NCBI RefSeq assembly: GCF_003614885.1
Contig: NZ_QZMS01000007.1
Location: 2,232,001 to 2,296,000, forward strand
Origin: Photobacterium salinisoli
GTDB lineage: Bacteria > Pseudomonadota > Gammaproteobacteria > Enterobacterales > Vibrionaceae
Length of the DNA stretch: 64,000 bases
Direction: 5' to 3'
Below are positions 16,992-26,058 of this stretch, piece by piece. A program made the translations under genes and the position numbers. Each line of letters starts with the position of its first letter. Position 1 is the stretch's first letter. The notes under the pieces were generated by a model. It was not told where the DNA came from. It did not search any database and saw only the letters and a program-made list of their open reading frames with translations.

Positions 16992-17495
16992 TCAGTGCTG
17001 AACCCAGCGTTCAATGATCTGATCCAGCTGATCCGTAGCCAGAAAAGTGCGGTAGGCAATCTTGCCATGCTTATCGATCAGAATATGGTGCGGTGTGCCC
17101 ACGACCTGATACTTCTGGGTAATCTCCCCATTGGCATCAAAAATAGTGGGGATGTCATACCCTTCCTGACGGAAAAGTTGCTGAATCTTTGCCACTGAGT
17201 CATTAAAACCAACATTGATAGAAATCACTTTAATTTGGTCGCCATATTGGTCTTCGATAGCATTCAGATGCGGCATCTCAGCTTTGCAGAAGCTGCACCA
17301 CGTCGCCCAGAACTTAAGGTAGACCGGCTGTTTGCCAAGGTAATCCGATAAATTGAAATCTTGTCCAGACAAGGTTTTTGCCTCAAACAACGGTACGGTT
17401 TGTTCCATTTCCGCGGCCTGGACAGCAGGCATTGACAGGGCAATTGCCAGCACTATGGCTTGCCACCCTTTGTTGATTAACACAGAAGTTTTCAT
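16992..17495 (-). CDS. TlpA/ResA-like periplasmic thiol-disulfide oxidoreductase
   Basis: The 167-residue thioredoxin-fold protein has an N-terminal export signal (MKTSVLINKGWQAIVLAIAL, cleavage near VQAA). The active site is WATWCSFCKAEMPHL (Cys67 and Cys70), and the cis-proline loop is VVGTPHHILIDKHGKI near residue 133. Members of this family reduce disulfides on cytochrome c apoproteins or other periplasmic targets using electrons from CcdA/DsbD. The true start is 17495 with GGAG upstream; the longer open frame further upstream is only the shadow of the overlapping CcdA-like gene. It starts 11 bp after the CcdA-like gene, as expected for an electron-donor/acceptor pair. Confidence 0.87.
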   Translation of the reverse strand: MKTSVLINKGWQAIVLAIALSMPAVQAAEMEQTVPLFEAKTLSGQDFNLSDYLGKQPVYLKFWATWCSFCKAEMPHLNAIEDQYGDQIKVISINVGFNDSVAKIQQLFRQEGYDIPTIFDANGEITQKYQVVGTPHHILIDKHGKIAYRTFLATDQLDQIIERWVQH

Positions 17496-17506
17496 ATCAT
17501 CTCCAA

Positions 17507-18193
17507 CTAAAGTAACTGAAAGAAAAAGAAAGTGCCGGCGCCGGCCATCAATGCGGCCATCAGCCATTTCACCCGGTTCATCCACTGGCCTGAACGCGGC
17601 AGCGATGACAGCAGGCCACCGAAAGTGCCCGCGAGCACCAATAGCGCACTCATCCCGAGAGCAAACACAAACATTAGCAACGCGGCCCAATAGGCATTGC
17701 CGGAGGATGCGACGTACATCAGCAGCATACCCAAGACAGGGGAAGTGCAAGGCGCCATAACCAGCCCGGAAAAGGCACCGGCCAGAAAAGTGCCGATGAG
17801 CGGCTGTCGGACAAACTGAGGCAGGGGCAGGTTTATTGAGAACCCCGGGAGTTGAAGCCAGCCAAGCATCCAGGCGGCCATGGCGAAACAGAATCCTCCC
17901 ACAAGTATCAGTGTGATCGGATGGCTGGCGACCACACCAAACAGCTGTCCCGTAGTCGCGGCCAGCACACCGAGCAAGGCGTAAATAACGGCAAGGCCGA
18001 GCACATAACTGACGGACAGCCCAAAGGACTGCCAACGCCCTTTCGCATGACTGCCCACCACGGAGACTGTGATCGGCAGCATGGGGTAAACGCATGGGGT
18101 TAGGCTGGTCAGCAGCCCGGCCAAAAATATTGCGCCAACAATCCACAACCCGAATTGCTGATTAAAAAGCGCAGTTTGAATAGCGGTTTCCAT
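17507..18193 (-). CDS. CcdA/DsbD-like membrane electron transporter
   Basis: The 228-residue membrane protein has about six hydrophobic segments and the paired motifs of the CcdA/DsbD-beta family: SLTPCVYPMLPITVS near residue 30 and MAPCTSPVLGMLLMY near 147. Their two cysteines carry electrons from cytosolic thioredoxin across the membrane. It is the first gene of a three-gene minus-strand operon. The ATG at 18193 is preferred (AGGA about 11 bp upstream); an in-frame ATG at 18205 and a TTG at 18226 also exist. It feeds the TlpA-like product directly downstream. A ToxR-like regulator is divergent. Confidence 0.85.
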   Translation of the reverse strand: METAIQTALFNQQFGLWIVGAIFLAGLLTSLTPCVYPMLPITVSVVGSHAKGRWQSFGLSVSYVLGLAVIYALLGVLAATTGQLFGVVASHPITLILVGGFCFAMAAWMLGWLQLPGFSINLPLPQFVRQPLIGTFLAGAFSGLVMAPCTSPVLGMLLMYVASSGNAYWAALLMFVFALGMSALLVLAGTFGGLLSSLPRSGQWMNRVKWLMAALMAGAGTFFFFQLL

Positions 18194-18267
18194 TGGAGGT
18201 CGCATCCTTTGTTGATAAAGATGCAACGGTTATATCGGACAACGGGAAAAGCGTTCTCAAATCGGTC

Positions 18268-18315
18268 TAAAATGGCGGTAAAATCGACATAAAATTATTA
18301 TAAAACACATAAAAT
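18268..18315. promoter_or_regulatory. phased TAAAAT repeats between CcdA-like operon and ToxR-like gene
   Basis: TAAAAT begins at 18268, 18279, 18290 and 18310, with TAAAAC at 18301. The spacings are 11, 11, 11 and 9 bp, about one helical turn. The consensus is close to the TNAAA direct repeats reported for ToxR-type winged-helix regulators. Phased A tracts also bend DNA, so the array may be a tandem binding site or a curved promoter element. Confidence 0.55.
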
Positions 18316-18415
18316 CAATAATTTACACACAGCACCCTTTCGCCTTATCTGATTGATTTCAGACGGGTTGTCCGTACAATGAAGCCTCATAAATTCAGAC
18401 TCAACCGGATACTTT

Positions 18416-20764
18416 ATGGCCTGCTACCAGTTTGCTGCTTTTACGTTTAATCCCGAAACAGGACAGTTGTGCCATCAGACGTCCGCAGGTCAAACCGAAG
18501 TTCACCTGCGCCACAAAGTGTCTCAATTACTGGCATATTTACTGACTCGTCCAGATCAGGTCATCAGTAAAGACACCCTGTTAGACGCTTTATGGGACCA
18601 CAGCGAATACCGGGAAAACTCACTCACACAAAGTATTCGTGAACTGAGAAAAGCATTAGGCGACAGCGCCCAGAATCCCCGGTTCATCCGGACCTATCCT
18701 CAGCGGGGATATCAGTGGATTTGTCCGGTCACTGAACCGACACAACAGGCCGAACTATCATCAGCACGAGATGAAACAGCATCAGTGAAACAGCTCCGGC
18801 ACGTTTCCAAGCCTGTTCTGCTCTCTGGCCTGCTCACTGTGCTGGCGCTCGTCACCGTATTGTGGCTGATGCAAAGCCCATCATCTCTGAGTTCTCAAAA
18901 CCCGCGGCAACACGCCGCGCAGCGCAGTTCAGGGCTGGTTGTGCTGCCCATGATCAATGACACCGGCAAAGCAGAGTTTGACTGGGTCCAGCTCGGGCTG
19001 GCCGATATGCTGTCGGTTCAATTAACTCAAAGCGGGCTACAGCCCGTCATTCCGCCAGCCCTTGCAAAAGCCTGGCTTCTGGATGCAGAGCTCAGCTGGC
19101 CTGCCCTTCCGGCTCAGATACGTACGCTGCTCAAACAACGGGGCTTAGAAGCCGCACTGTTTGCCAGCATCCGGCTGCACAACAAGCAGCAAGTGCTGAC
19201 ATTTCAAGTCATTTATGCGGACGGACGAACACAGCAAGGCAGCATGAGCTACCCGCAACTCGCCTCCGCCATGCACTCTGTCAGTCATCAACTGAACCGG
19301 CTGCTCAGCCCTGGCGACATCCAGCCCGAGCCGAAAAAAGCACCAGCCATTGCCGTGCAGACACTGGCACAGGGACGATCACTACTGCAAACACAGGGGG
19401 CTCTGGCAGCCCGGAAATACTTCGAAGCGGCCCATATTCTGGAGCCCGAACGCTTATGGACCCAGATCCAGCTGGCGGGTACGGAAGTACTTCTGGGACA
19501 GTGGCCACAAGCAACACATCGCCTTCGATCTCTTCCGGATGCACTGATTCGTAAGGAACCGGCATTGTATGCCGCACAGCGCTATTGGCTGGCTGAACTC
19601 AGCTACCGACGGGGCGACTCGGAGACATCAGCTTTGGTCGATGAGGCCGTGCAGGCTGCAGACCAGTCAAACGATCCACAGATTCGCATCATGGCTTATC
19701 AGCTACGGGCGCAGCTGGCATGGAATGAAATGGACTGGGCAACCCATGATAAGTTGACTCAGCAACTCATTGCTTTTTTAGGAAAAGGACAGGCATTACG
19801 TCAGGATGCGGATCAGCAGTTTTACCTCGGCCGCCCAGCCAGTGTCGGGCTGGAAAGAAGCCCAGGCAATGACCTTGCGGCCAATCAGGTCCGACTGTTT
19901 AAGGCCCTGAACTTTTACCGTCAGCTTCATGATCAACCACGCCAGGCCGCAACTTTGTTGGCCATCGCCCAAAACGATCAGATAGACCCGCCGATCCGCG
20001 AATCTTCCCTGAGCGATGCCATCGCGATGTACCGTGAACTCGACCAACCTTATGAACTGGCACTGGCCTTGATATATCAAGGGTTTTATCTGATGCAGTC
20101 CCATCAGGGCAGAGCCGCTGAAATCTATTTCAGCGAGGCCAAAACGCTGGCTGAAGAGCTTGGTGCACAACGCCTGTTACTCGACAGTGAATTCTATCTG
20201 GCTTTTGCGACGATGGATCAGGGGTTAGATCTGAAGTGGCTGGGCAAGCATGAACAGCAGCCCCACCAGCTGGCACGTGCTGAGAAAGCCTTTTCAGAGC
20301 TGCTGAAAAAAGATGTCTCCCCTTTGCTACAAGCCAATATCGCTTTATTCCGAGGTTGGATCGCAACCGATCAACAGCGGTTGTCGCTGGCAATGACGCA
20401 TCTGGATCATGCAGAACAAGTTGCACAAACACTCAATCTGCCACTGACCCAGAGCTATATTCGCTACAGCAAGATGCAGATTCATTTAGAGCGGGGTGAC
20501 TATGCTGCCGTCATTGCACTGGGCAGTGTCACGCCGATCACCCGGCTTGAAGCGATATACACCGCCCGGGCACATTTTGAGTTAGGACATCCAAACCGGG
20601 CGATGGCGACGTTGGCAAAATTTCAGGCCGATTTTCCCGAGCAGTGGCTACCTGAAGACACACAACGCCAGCAACACTACCAACAGGCGTTACAAGGCCG
20701 TTCAGTCGTACTGTCTGCGGATCCGAAACCGCACCTCGTCTATTGCGAAAGCGGCTGGCTGTAA
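18416..20764 (+). CDS. ToxR/CadC-like membrane-bound regulator with large TPR-type periplasmic domain
   Basis: The 782-residue protein begins with an OmpR/PhoB-type winged helix (about residues 5-105; SLTQSIRELRKALGDSAQNP is the recognition helix, FIRTYPQRGYQW the wing). A single membrane segment follows at about 133-152 (VLLSGLLTVLALVTVLW). The remaining 630 residues are predicted periplasmic and rich in alanine, leucine and glutamine helix pairs resembling tetratricopeptide or SEL-like repeats, for example ALALIYQGFYLMQSHQGRAA. This matches the CadC/ToxR one-component design: sensing outside the cytosol, DNA binding inside. It is divergent from a CcdA/TlpA operon, so control of that operon is likely (inference). 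The start is ATG 18416 with GGAT upstream. Many members of this class act in acid, envelope-stress or redox responses. Confidence 0.8.
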   Translation: MACYQFAAFTFNPETGQLCHQTSAGQTEVHLRHKVSQLLAYLLTRPDQVISKDTLLDALWDHSEYRENSLTQSIRELRKALGDSAQNPRFIRTYPQRGYQWICPVTEPTQQAELSSARDETASVKQLRHVSKPVLLSGLLTVLALVTVLWLMQSPSSLSSQNPRQHAAQRSSGLVVLPMINDTGKAEFDWVQLGLADMLSVQLTQSGLQPVIPPALAKAWLLDAELSWPALPAQIRTLLKQRGLEAALFASIRLHNKQQVLTFQVIYADGRTQQGSMSYPQLASAMHSVSHQLNRLLSPGDIQPEPKKAPAIAVQTLAQGRSLLQTQGALAARKYFEAAHILEPERLWTQIQLAGTEVLLGQWPQATHRLRSLPDALIRKEPALYAAQRYWLAELSYRRGDSETSALVDEAVQAADQSNDPQIRIMAYQLRAQLAWNEMDWATHDKLTQQLIAFLGKGQALRQDADQQFYLGRPASVGLERSPGNDLAANQVRLFKALNFYRQLHDQPRQAATLLAIAQNDQIDPPIRESSLSDAIAMYRELDQPYELALALIYQGFYLMQSHQGRAAEIYFSEAKTLAEELGAQRLLLDSEFYLAFATMDQGLDLKWLGKHEQQPHQLARAEKAFSELLKKDVSPLLQANIALFRGWIATDQQRLSLAMTHLDHAEQVAQTLNLPLTQSYIRYSKMQIHLERGDYAAVIALGSVTPITRLEAIYTARAHFELGHPNRAMATLAKFQADFPEQWLPEDTQRQQHYQQALQGRSVVLSADPKPHLVYCESGWL

Positions 20765-21404
20765 GGTTTACTCCTCAAGCCCATGTGCCCGAACAGGCTT
20801 GTGATGTATTCATGACGCCATTGAGCACAACATTGACAACAGATGCTTGCGTAGCGACAAAACACATATAAGCGCAATGGAAAAATTTGCCAGTTGTCAT
20901 CAAACAGCAACCTGTTTTCAACAAAATTGGTTATTTGATAAAAAACTTTATATGGCTGATCACGCGGTCCATTCATTCTGGTAACAGGTGGAATAGCTGA
21001 TCAGAAAAGGCTTTCGCAGAAGAATCAGAATGATGGAACGCTGATCAGACAAAAAGCATGACCCAACTCACACGCTGGTAAGGGATAGAAACTCTGCTAT
21101 ACTTACGACCTTGTTAATTCAGTCACTTTGTGGCACTGGCCAGCGAATCTCCACCACTACCGTGTCGACGATTCAGTCAGTCTGTACACCCTTTTCATCA
21201 GCTTTATCAAAGCAATGCAACTGCTTTTATAAAGCAAGTAATGTTGCCAAACAATTTGTATGGCTCAGTGATACCTTTCAGGACTTTGTTGATAAAAACA
21301 CGATCATGATCTCATTTTGTAGCTATGATTCAACATCAATAGATCAGTCCTTTGAGGTATAACAGCGCCAGAAGTTTCCTTCAAGTTCTCGGAGAATATC
21401 CTCA
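20765..21404 (+). promoter_or_regulatory. pykF upstream region with three GCTGATCA sites
   Basis: This 640-bp gap holds no convincing gene. GCTGATCA occurs at 20955-20962, 20996-21003 and 21040-21047, about 41 and 44 bp apart (near four helical turns); the core TGATCA is palindromic. Short hairpins lie closer to the gene (TGCTTT-TAT-AAAGCA at 21222-21236, GCTTT/AAAGC at 21201-21213). A short AAACAG/CTGTTT stem with Ts at 20902-20917 may end the upstream gene. Two plausible AT-rich promoter cores lie near 20926-20955 and 21100. Confidence 0.4.
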
Positions 21405-22817
21405 ATGAAAAAAACCAAAATCGTCTGCACGATTGGTCCTAAGACTGAATCTGTTGAAATGCTGACCAAACTGGTTAACGCTGGTATGAACGTTATGCGT
21501 CTGAACTTCTCGCACGGCGATTTCGCCGAGCACGGTCAGCGTATCCAGAACGTTCGTGAAGTCATGGCGAAAACCGGTCAACCTGTTGCCATTTTGCTGG
21601 ATACCAAAGGTCCTGAAATCCGCACCATCAAACTGGAAGGCGGCGCAGACGTTTCACTGACGGCTGGTCAGGACTTTACTTTCACCACAGACACCACTGT
21701 TGTCGGTAACCAAGACCGCGTGGCCGTGACTTACCCTGGTTTCGCCAACGATCTGACCGCGGGCGACACTATCCTCGTTGACGACGGCCTGATCGAAATG
21801 GAAGTGCTGTCCACGACCGACACTGAAGTGAAATGCCGTGTCCTGAACAACGGTGATCTGGGCGAAAACAAAGGGGTTAACCTGCCAGGCGTCTCTGTCA
21901 AGCTGCCGGCACTGGCTGAGAAAGACAAAGCCGACCTGAAATTCGGTTGTGAGCAAGGCGTTGACTTCGTTGCCGCTTCTTTCATCCGTAAAGCAGAAGA
22001 CGTTAACGAGATCCGTGAACTGCTGAACGCGAACGGCGGCGAAAAGATCCAGATCATATCTAAGATCGAAAACCAGGAAGGCGTTGATAACTTCGACGCG
22101 ATTCTGGAAGCTTCTGACGGCATCATGGTTGCCCGTGGCGACCTGGGCGTCGAAATCCCGGTTGAAGAGGTCATCTTCGCGCAGAAGATGATGATCGAGA
22201 AATGTAACCGTGCCCGTAAAGTGGTCATCACTGCCACTCAGATGCTGGATTCTATGATCAAGAACCCGCGTCCGACCCGTGCGGAAGCCGGTGACGTTGC
22301 CAACGCCATCATGGACGGTACTGATGCCGTGATGCTGTCTGGCGAGTCGGCGAAAGGTAAATACCCGATTGAAGCTGTCACCATCATGGCGCAAATCTGT
22401 GCCCGCACCGATTCAGCCATGCGTGCTTCACTGAGTGCGCGTCTGGACAGCCCTCGCCTGCGTATTACCGAAGCTGTCTGTAAAGGTGCGGTAGACACAG
22501 CAGAGAAGCTGAATGCGCCGCTGATCGTTGTGGCAACCGAAGCCGGTAAGTCTGCCCGTTCTGTACGTAAGTACTTCCCGACGGCCAATATTCTGGCTAT
22601 CACCACTAACACCAAAACCGCAGCTCAGCTGTGCCTGACCAAAGGCGTTACGCCAGTGGTGGTCGATGCCATAGAAAGCACTGATGCCTTCTATGCACGC
22701 GGTAAGGCGCTGGCGCTGGAATCCGGTCTGGGTGCAAAAGGCGATATCGTGGTCATGGTTTCCGGTGCACTGGTACCGTCAGGCACCACTAACACTGCCT
22801 CGGTACACGTACTGTAA
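21405..22817 (+). CDS. pykF: pyruvate kinase, type I (PykF)
   Basis: The 470-residue cytosolic glycolytic enzyme makes pyruvate and ATP from phosphoenolpyruvate and ADP. Family features are [17 protein letters not shown] at the N-terminus, the metal/substrate region [35 protein letters not shown], and the potassium/active-site [13 protein letters not shown]. The C-terminal effector domain ends [16 protein letters not shown]. Length and sequence fit the fructose-1,6-bisphosphate-activated PykF type rather than PykA. ATG 21405 is preceded by GGAGAATATCC. A strong bidirectional terminator follows, and a 640-bp regulatory region precedes it. Confidence 0.97.
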   Translation: MKKTKIVCTIGPKTESVEMLTKLVNAGMNVMRLNFSHGDFAEHGQRIQNVREVMAKTGQPVAILLDTKGPEIRTIKLEGGADVSLTAGQDFTFTTDTTVVGNQDRVAVTYPGFANDLTAGDTILVDDGLIEMEVLSTTDTEVKCRVLNNGDLGENKGVNLPGVSVKLPALAEKDKADLKFGCEQGVDFVAASFIRKAEDVNEIRELLNANGGEKIQIISKIENQEGVDNFDAILEASDGIMVARGDLGVEIPVEEVIFAQKMMIEKCNRARKVVITATQMLDSMIKNPRPTRAEAGDVANAIMDGTDAVMLSGESAKGKYPIEAVTIMAQICARTDSAMRASLSARLDSPRLRITEAVCKGAVDTAEKLNAPLIVVATEAGKSARSVRKYFPTANILAITTNTKTAAQLCLTKGVTPVVVDAIESTDAFYARGKALALESGLGAKGDIVVMVSGALVPSGTTNTASVHVL

Positions 22818-22845
22818 ATTCAGCAGTCGCGACAACCGCAGATAG

Positions 22846-22871
22846 AAAACGGGAGCTTTGGCTCCCGTTTT
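22846..22871. terminator. pykF terminator (bidirectional)
   Basis: AAAACGGGAGC and GCTCCCGTTTT form a perfect 11-bp stem with a TTTG loop. Each side is followed by Ts on its own strand, so it can also serve the small minus-strand ORF at 22914. Confidence 0.9.
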
Positions 22872-22913
22872 GTTTATCTGCCCGACGTTTTTTTGCATTA
22901 CTGTTCAAAACAC

Positions 22914-23045
22914 TCACCAGCCAAACATTTCCTTGTGATGCGTATTGAGCAATAAGACCGCCAGCAGAAAATACAACGCACTGACGTGAAAGCCGAGCCA
23001 GCACAGCATCAGCGCCATACAACGAACTAGAACGGTATTTAACAT
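22914..23045 (-). CDS. candidate 43-residue membrane peptide
   Basis: The 43-codon frame encodes a strongly hydrophobic stretch (MALMLCWLGFHVSALYFLLA, about residues 10-29, continuing VLLLNTH) with a charged end HHKEMFGW, so a single-pass inner membrane peptide is expected. GAGGAGAGGG lies 8-15 bp before its ATG, an unusually strong ribosome site for a chance ORF. A bidirectional terminator (22846-22871) lies 43 bp downstream. Upstream are two TTGAC-type -35-like sequences but no clear -10. I know of no family. It is too short to exclude chance, but site, terminator and composition agree. Confidence 0.45.
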   Translation of the reverse strand: MLNTVLVRCMALMLCWLGFHVSALYFLLAVLLLNTHHKEMFGW

Positions 23046-23143
23046 CAATCTGCCCTCTCCTCGCATGCTGTCTGCCAAGTTGAAAACATGTCAAATCCTA
23101 TGGCACAGCCACACGGTCAACCGAAAATGTCTCCACATCTCTT

Positions 23144-23161
23144 ATTAGACTTTAGTCTAAT
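23144..23161. promoter_or_regulatory. 18-bp AT-rich inverted repeat
   Basis: ATTAGAC-TTTA-GTCTAAT lies about 100 bp upstream of the small ORF at 22914-23045 and 22 bp past the ilvIH terminator. It looks like a repressor site; no factor can be named. Confidence 0.35.
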
Positions 23162-23183
23162 GTCTGAGGAAAAGGCCACTACG

Positions 23184-23215
23184 AAAAAGCCCGCCAGGTG
23201 ATGCCTGGCGGGCTT
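23184..23215 (-). terminator. ilvIH terminator
   Basis: On the minus strand AAGCCCGCCAGG/CCTGGCGGGCTT gives a 12-bp stem with a 5-nt loop ending in TTTTTCG, about 27 bp after the ilvH stop codon. Confidence 0.93.
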
Positions 23216-23242
23216 GAAAAGGAAGGTATATTGCTGGAAGAA

Positions 23243-23737
23243 TCAGGCCTTCAGTGAACGCTCACCGCGGGCAATACCGACTACGCCACTGCGGGCAACT
23301 TCAATGATTTCAGTCGCTTCACTGACGGCGTCCAAAAACGCATCCAGTTTGTCACTGGTGCCGGCCAGCTGAACGGTATAAATCTGGCTGGTGACATCCA
23401 CAATCTGACCTCGGAAAATATCCGATGTCCGCTTCACTTCTGCACGGGCATAACCGCTGGCTTTGACTTTCACCAGCATTAACTCACGCTCAACATGCTC
23501 TGAATCAGTCACATTGCTGACTTTTAAAATATCGATCAGCTTGTGCAAGTGTTTCTCGATTTGCTCCAGCGCCGCATCTTCCACGCTGGTAGTAATATTC
23601 AGCCGCGACAGCGTCGGGTCGTCCGTCGGTGCCACAGTCAACGATTCAATGTTGTAACCACGCTGGGAGAACAGCCCCACCACGCGTGAAAGTGCACCTG
23701 GTTCATTTTCTAATAATACTGATACAATCCTGCGCAT
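23243..23737 (-). CDS. ilvH: acetolactate synthase III, small regulatory subunit
   Basis: The 164-residue regulatory subunit of acetohydroxyacid synthase III pairs with IlvI in the first common step of valine, leucine and isoleucine synthesis. The N-terminal ACT domain (LLENEPGALSRVVGLFSQRG and on to YNIESLTVAPTDD) binds valine for feedback inhibition. A C-terminal domain (DIFRGQIVDVTSQIYTVQLA) activates the catalytic subunit. Its ATG overlaps the IlvI TAA by one base (TAATG), a classic coupled operon join. A strong terminator follows. Confidence 0.96.
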   Translation of the reverse strand: MRRIVSVLLENEPGALSRVVGLFSQRGYNIESLTVAPTDDPTLSRLNITTSVEDAALEQIEKHLHKLIDILKVSNVTDSEHVERELMLVKVKASGYARAEVKRTSDIFRGQIVDVTSQIYTVQLAGTSDKLDAFLDAVSEATEIIEVARSGVVGIARGERSLKA

Positions 23738-25455
23738 TAGGTTCTCTCCGTTTTACTCAGCCACATTTCACTCATGGATCCGCCTCGGATCAGCATTGGG
23801 TAAACGTGCTCTGTTTCATCCACGCTGATATCGACAAAGACTAACTTATCTTTCATTGCTAAAGCGCGTTCCAGCTCACTTTCCAGCTTCGCCGGATCCG
23901 AAATTCGGATACCGACATGACCATAAGCTTCTGCAATAGCGGCAAAATCAGGCACTGAATCCATGTAGGAATGCGAGTGACGGCCCTGATAAATCATGTC
24001 CTGCCATTGTTTTACCATGCCCAGGAAACGGTTGTTCAGGTTAATGATTTTCACCGGAATGTCGTACTGCAGCGCGGTCGACAATTCCTGGATGTTCATC
24101 TGAATACTGCCGTCTCCGGTCACACAGAGTACTTCCGCATCAGGAAAAGCGAACTTCACTCCCATCGCCGCCGGCAGGCCAAAGCCCATGGTGCCCAGGC
24201 CACCGGAGTTCAACCAGCGGCGCGGCTTGTCGAACGGATAGTACAGGGCCGCGAACATCTGGTGCTGGCCCACATCCGATGCCACATAGGCATCGCCATT
24301 GGTTAATTTATAAACGGTTTCAATAACCTGCTGAGGCTTGATGCGGTCGCTGTCTGTTTTGTAGCTCAGGCATTTGCGCGCCCGCCAGGATTCAATCTCA
24401 CTCCACCACTCATCCATCGCGGCTTTATCGTTACTGCACTGCTGTTCTTCCAGCAACTTGAGCATGCTGTTGAGCACTGCATCGGCAGAACCAACAATCG
24501 GAATGTCTGCTTTGACTGTCTTGGAGATCGACGACGGGTCGATATCGATATGCATGATGGTGGCATTCGGACAGTATTTTTCCAGATTATTGGTAGTACG
24601 GTCGTCAAAACGCACGCCGATACCAAAAATCAGATCAGCATTGTGCATGGTCATATTCGCTTCATAGGTACCATGCATACCCAGCATGCCCACGCTGTTG
24701 CGGTGCGTGCCCGGGAAAGCGCCCAGTCCCATCAGGGTACTGACCACAGGAATGTTCAGGCTTTCTGCCAGTGCCAGCACTTGCTGCTCACTGTTCGACA
24801 TGATGACACCGCCACCCACGTACAGCACCGGCTTTTTAGCCGCCAGCAAGGCTTTCACGCCGCGCTTGATCTGACCTTTGTGGCCCTGCAGGGTGGGATT
24901 GTACGAACGCATGCTGATCGCTTCCGGGTACTGGTACGGATAGGCTTTGGACGGATCCAGCATGTCTTTAGGGATATCGACAACCACAGGTCCGGGACGG
25001 CCGCTGGCTGCAATGTAAAAGGCTTTTTTAATGATGGCCGGAATGTCTTCGGTGCGCTGCACCAGAAAACTGTGTTTAACAACCGGGCGGGAAATACCGA
25101 CCATGTCGCATTCCTGGAAAGCATCGTTACCAATCAGGTGGCTCATCACCTGACCGGACAGCACCACCATAGGGATAGAATCCATATACGCGGTGGCAAT
25201 ACCGGTAATGGCGTTGGTTGCACCCGGACCGGATGTCACCAGTACAACGCCGACTTCACCCGTGGCACGGGCGTAGCCGTCTGCCATGTGAACAGCTGCT
25301 TGCTCATGGCGCACTAATACGTGCTCGATGTCGCTCTTTTCATGCAGCGCATCGTAAATATCCAGAACAGAACCGCCGGGGTAACCGAAGATATGCTTCA
25401 CGCCTTGGTCGATCATCGAACGAACGATCATATCAGCGCCGGACAACATTTCCAT
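23737..25455 (-). CDS. ilvI: acetolactate synthase III, large catalytic subunit
   Basis: This 572-residue thiamine-pyrophosphate enzyme condenses two pyruvates (or pyruvate and 2-oxobutyrate) to acetolactate or acetohydroxybutyrate. Features are the N-terminal TPP glutamate segment [18 protein letters not shown], the FAD-binding middle region, and the C-terminal TPP/Mg motif [20 protein letters not shown]. The start at 25455 (GGAG 8 bp upstream) is chosen over an upstream in-frame start. It forms an operon with ilvH. The roughly 600-bp upstream region shows no Leu-type leader peptide, consistent with Lrp-type rather than attenuation control in relatives. Confidence 0.96.
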   Translation of the reverse strand: MEMLSGADMIVRSMIDQGVKHIFGYPGGSVLDIYDALHEKSDIEHVLVRHEQAAVHMADGYARATGEVGVVLVTSGPGATNAITGIATAYMDSIPMVVLSGQVMSHLIGNDAFQECDMVGISRPVVKHSFLVQRTEDIPAIIKKAFYIAASGRPGPVVVDIPKDMLDPSKAYPYQYPEAISMRSYNPTLQGHKGQIKRGVKALLAAKKPVLYVGGGVIMSNSEQQVLALAESLNIPVVSTLMGLGAFPGTHRNSVGMLGMHGTYEANMTMHNADLIFGIGVRFDDRTTNNLEKYCPNATIMHIDIDPSSISKTVKADIPIVGSADAVLNSMLKLLEEQQCSNDKAAMDEWWSEIESWRARKCLSYKTDSDRIKPQQVIETVYKLTNGDAYVASDVGQHQMFAALYYPFDKPRRWLNSGGLGTMGFGLPAAMGVKFAFPDAEVLCVTGDGSIQMNIQELSTALQYDIPVKIINLNNRFLGMVKQWQDMIYQGRHSHSYMDSVPDFAAIAEAYGHVGIRISDPAKLESELERALAMKDKLVFVDISVDETEHVYPMLIRGGSMSEMWLSKTERT

Positions 25456-26058
25456 ATTCTTGTCTCCAGGTTGCGTATACCTGCGTCTGTACCGGAGCAT
25501 CTGACCTGATGTGCCGGGAAATTATGGCAAGCTGGGGCTGTCTTTCTGTGCCGAAGCAGCAGAAGGGCAGTCATACCGGGTTACGCCAGAATACCGAACG
25601 GGTTTGCTTAACAATCGTCGCCGTCAGCAGGACAGCGGTAGGGAGCAGACCAACAGTGTCAGTGGTACAGACGGGTATAACATAGTTAGGGCTTATCTTT
25701 AGCCTAAAGAAATCCAGTGTGTTTTTCGTACTATGTGACTGCCAGCGGACATTCCCGCCAGCAGTAACCCAGTCGCCACCTTAACGTTTTTTAACCGCTG
25801 ACGTCCATTCCCCACAGCTATTTCGTGGTTATTTTCTGTACTGACTGTAAATGACCTTATTAACGGCCAACGAATAGAAATTGAGCAGGATAATGAACCA
25901 GTATCACAGTAACAAATCAGCATATGCACCCATCCCGGGCTTTGTAATGCTGGCATGCTGACAGAAAATCATGAAAAAGACAGGGCTGAGTCTCGCAGAT
26001 AAGACAACGGCCTGCAGGCAGGCCGTTGCTGACGGAAAAGATTGCCGGTTTGTACCGC
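25456..26058. other. ilvI upstream region
   Basis: This 603-bp stretch has no gene I can support. It contains a terminator-like repeat near its far end (26006-26027), a CTTTA-GCC-TAAAG repeat near 25700, and a 22-codon plus-strand frame (25893-25961) with a poorly spaced AGGA. ilvI transcription must start here. In E. coli the equivalent region binds Lrp at several sites. Confidence 0.4.
26006..26027 (-). terminator. possible terminator of acyl-CoA ligase gene
   Basis: AACGGCCTG/CAGGCCGTT form a 9-bp stem with a 4-nt loop, 32 bp after the ligase stop codon. The T tail on the minus strand is short (TGTCTTAT). Confidence 0.6.

Noticed and set aside
17496..18146. Upstream extension of the TlpA-like frame to 18146
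   Set aside because: It lies in the shadow of the CcdA-like gene in another frame, has low-complexity Arg/Cys-rich composition, and the true start at 17495 has a signal peptide and a ribosome site.
22789..23094. 101-codon minus-strand frame across pykF end
   Set aside because: Extends into pykF coding sequence and its terminator. The 43-codon frame at 22914-23045, in another frame, is the better candidate.
25699..25956. 85-codon minus-strand frame upstream of ilvI
   Set aside because: No ribosome site, no recognisable domain and no conservation evidence from sequence.
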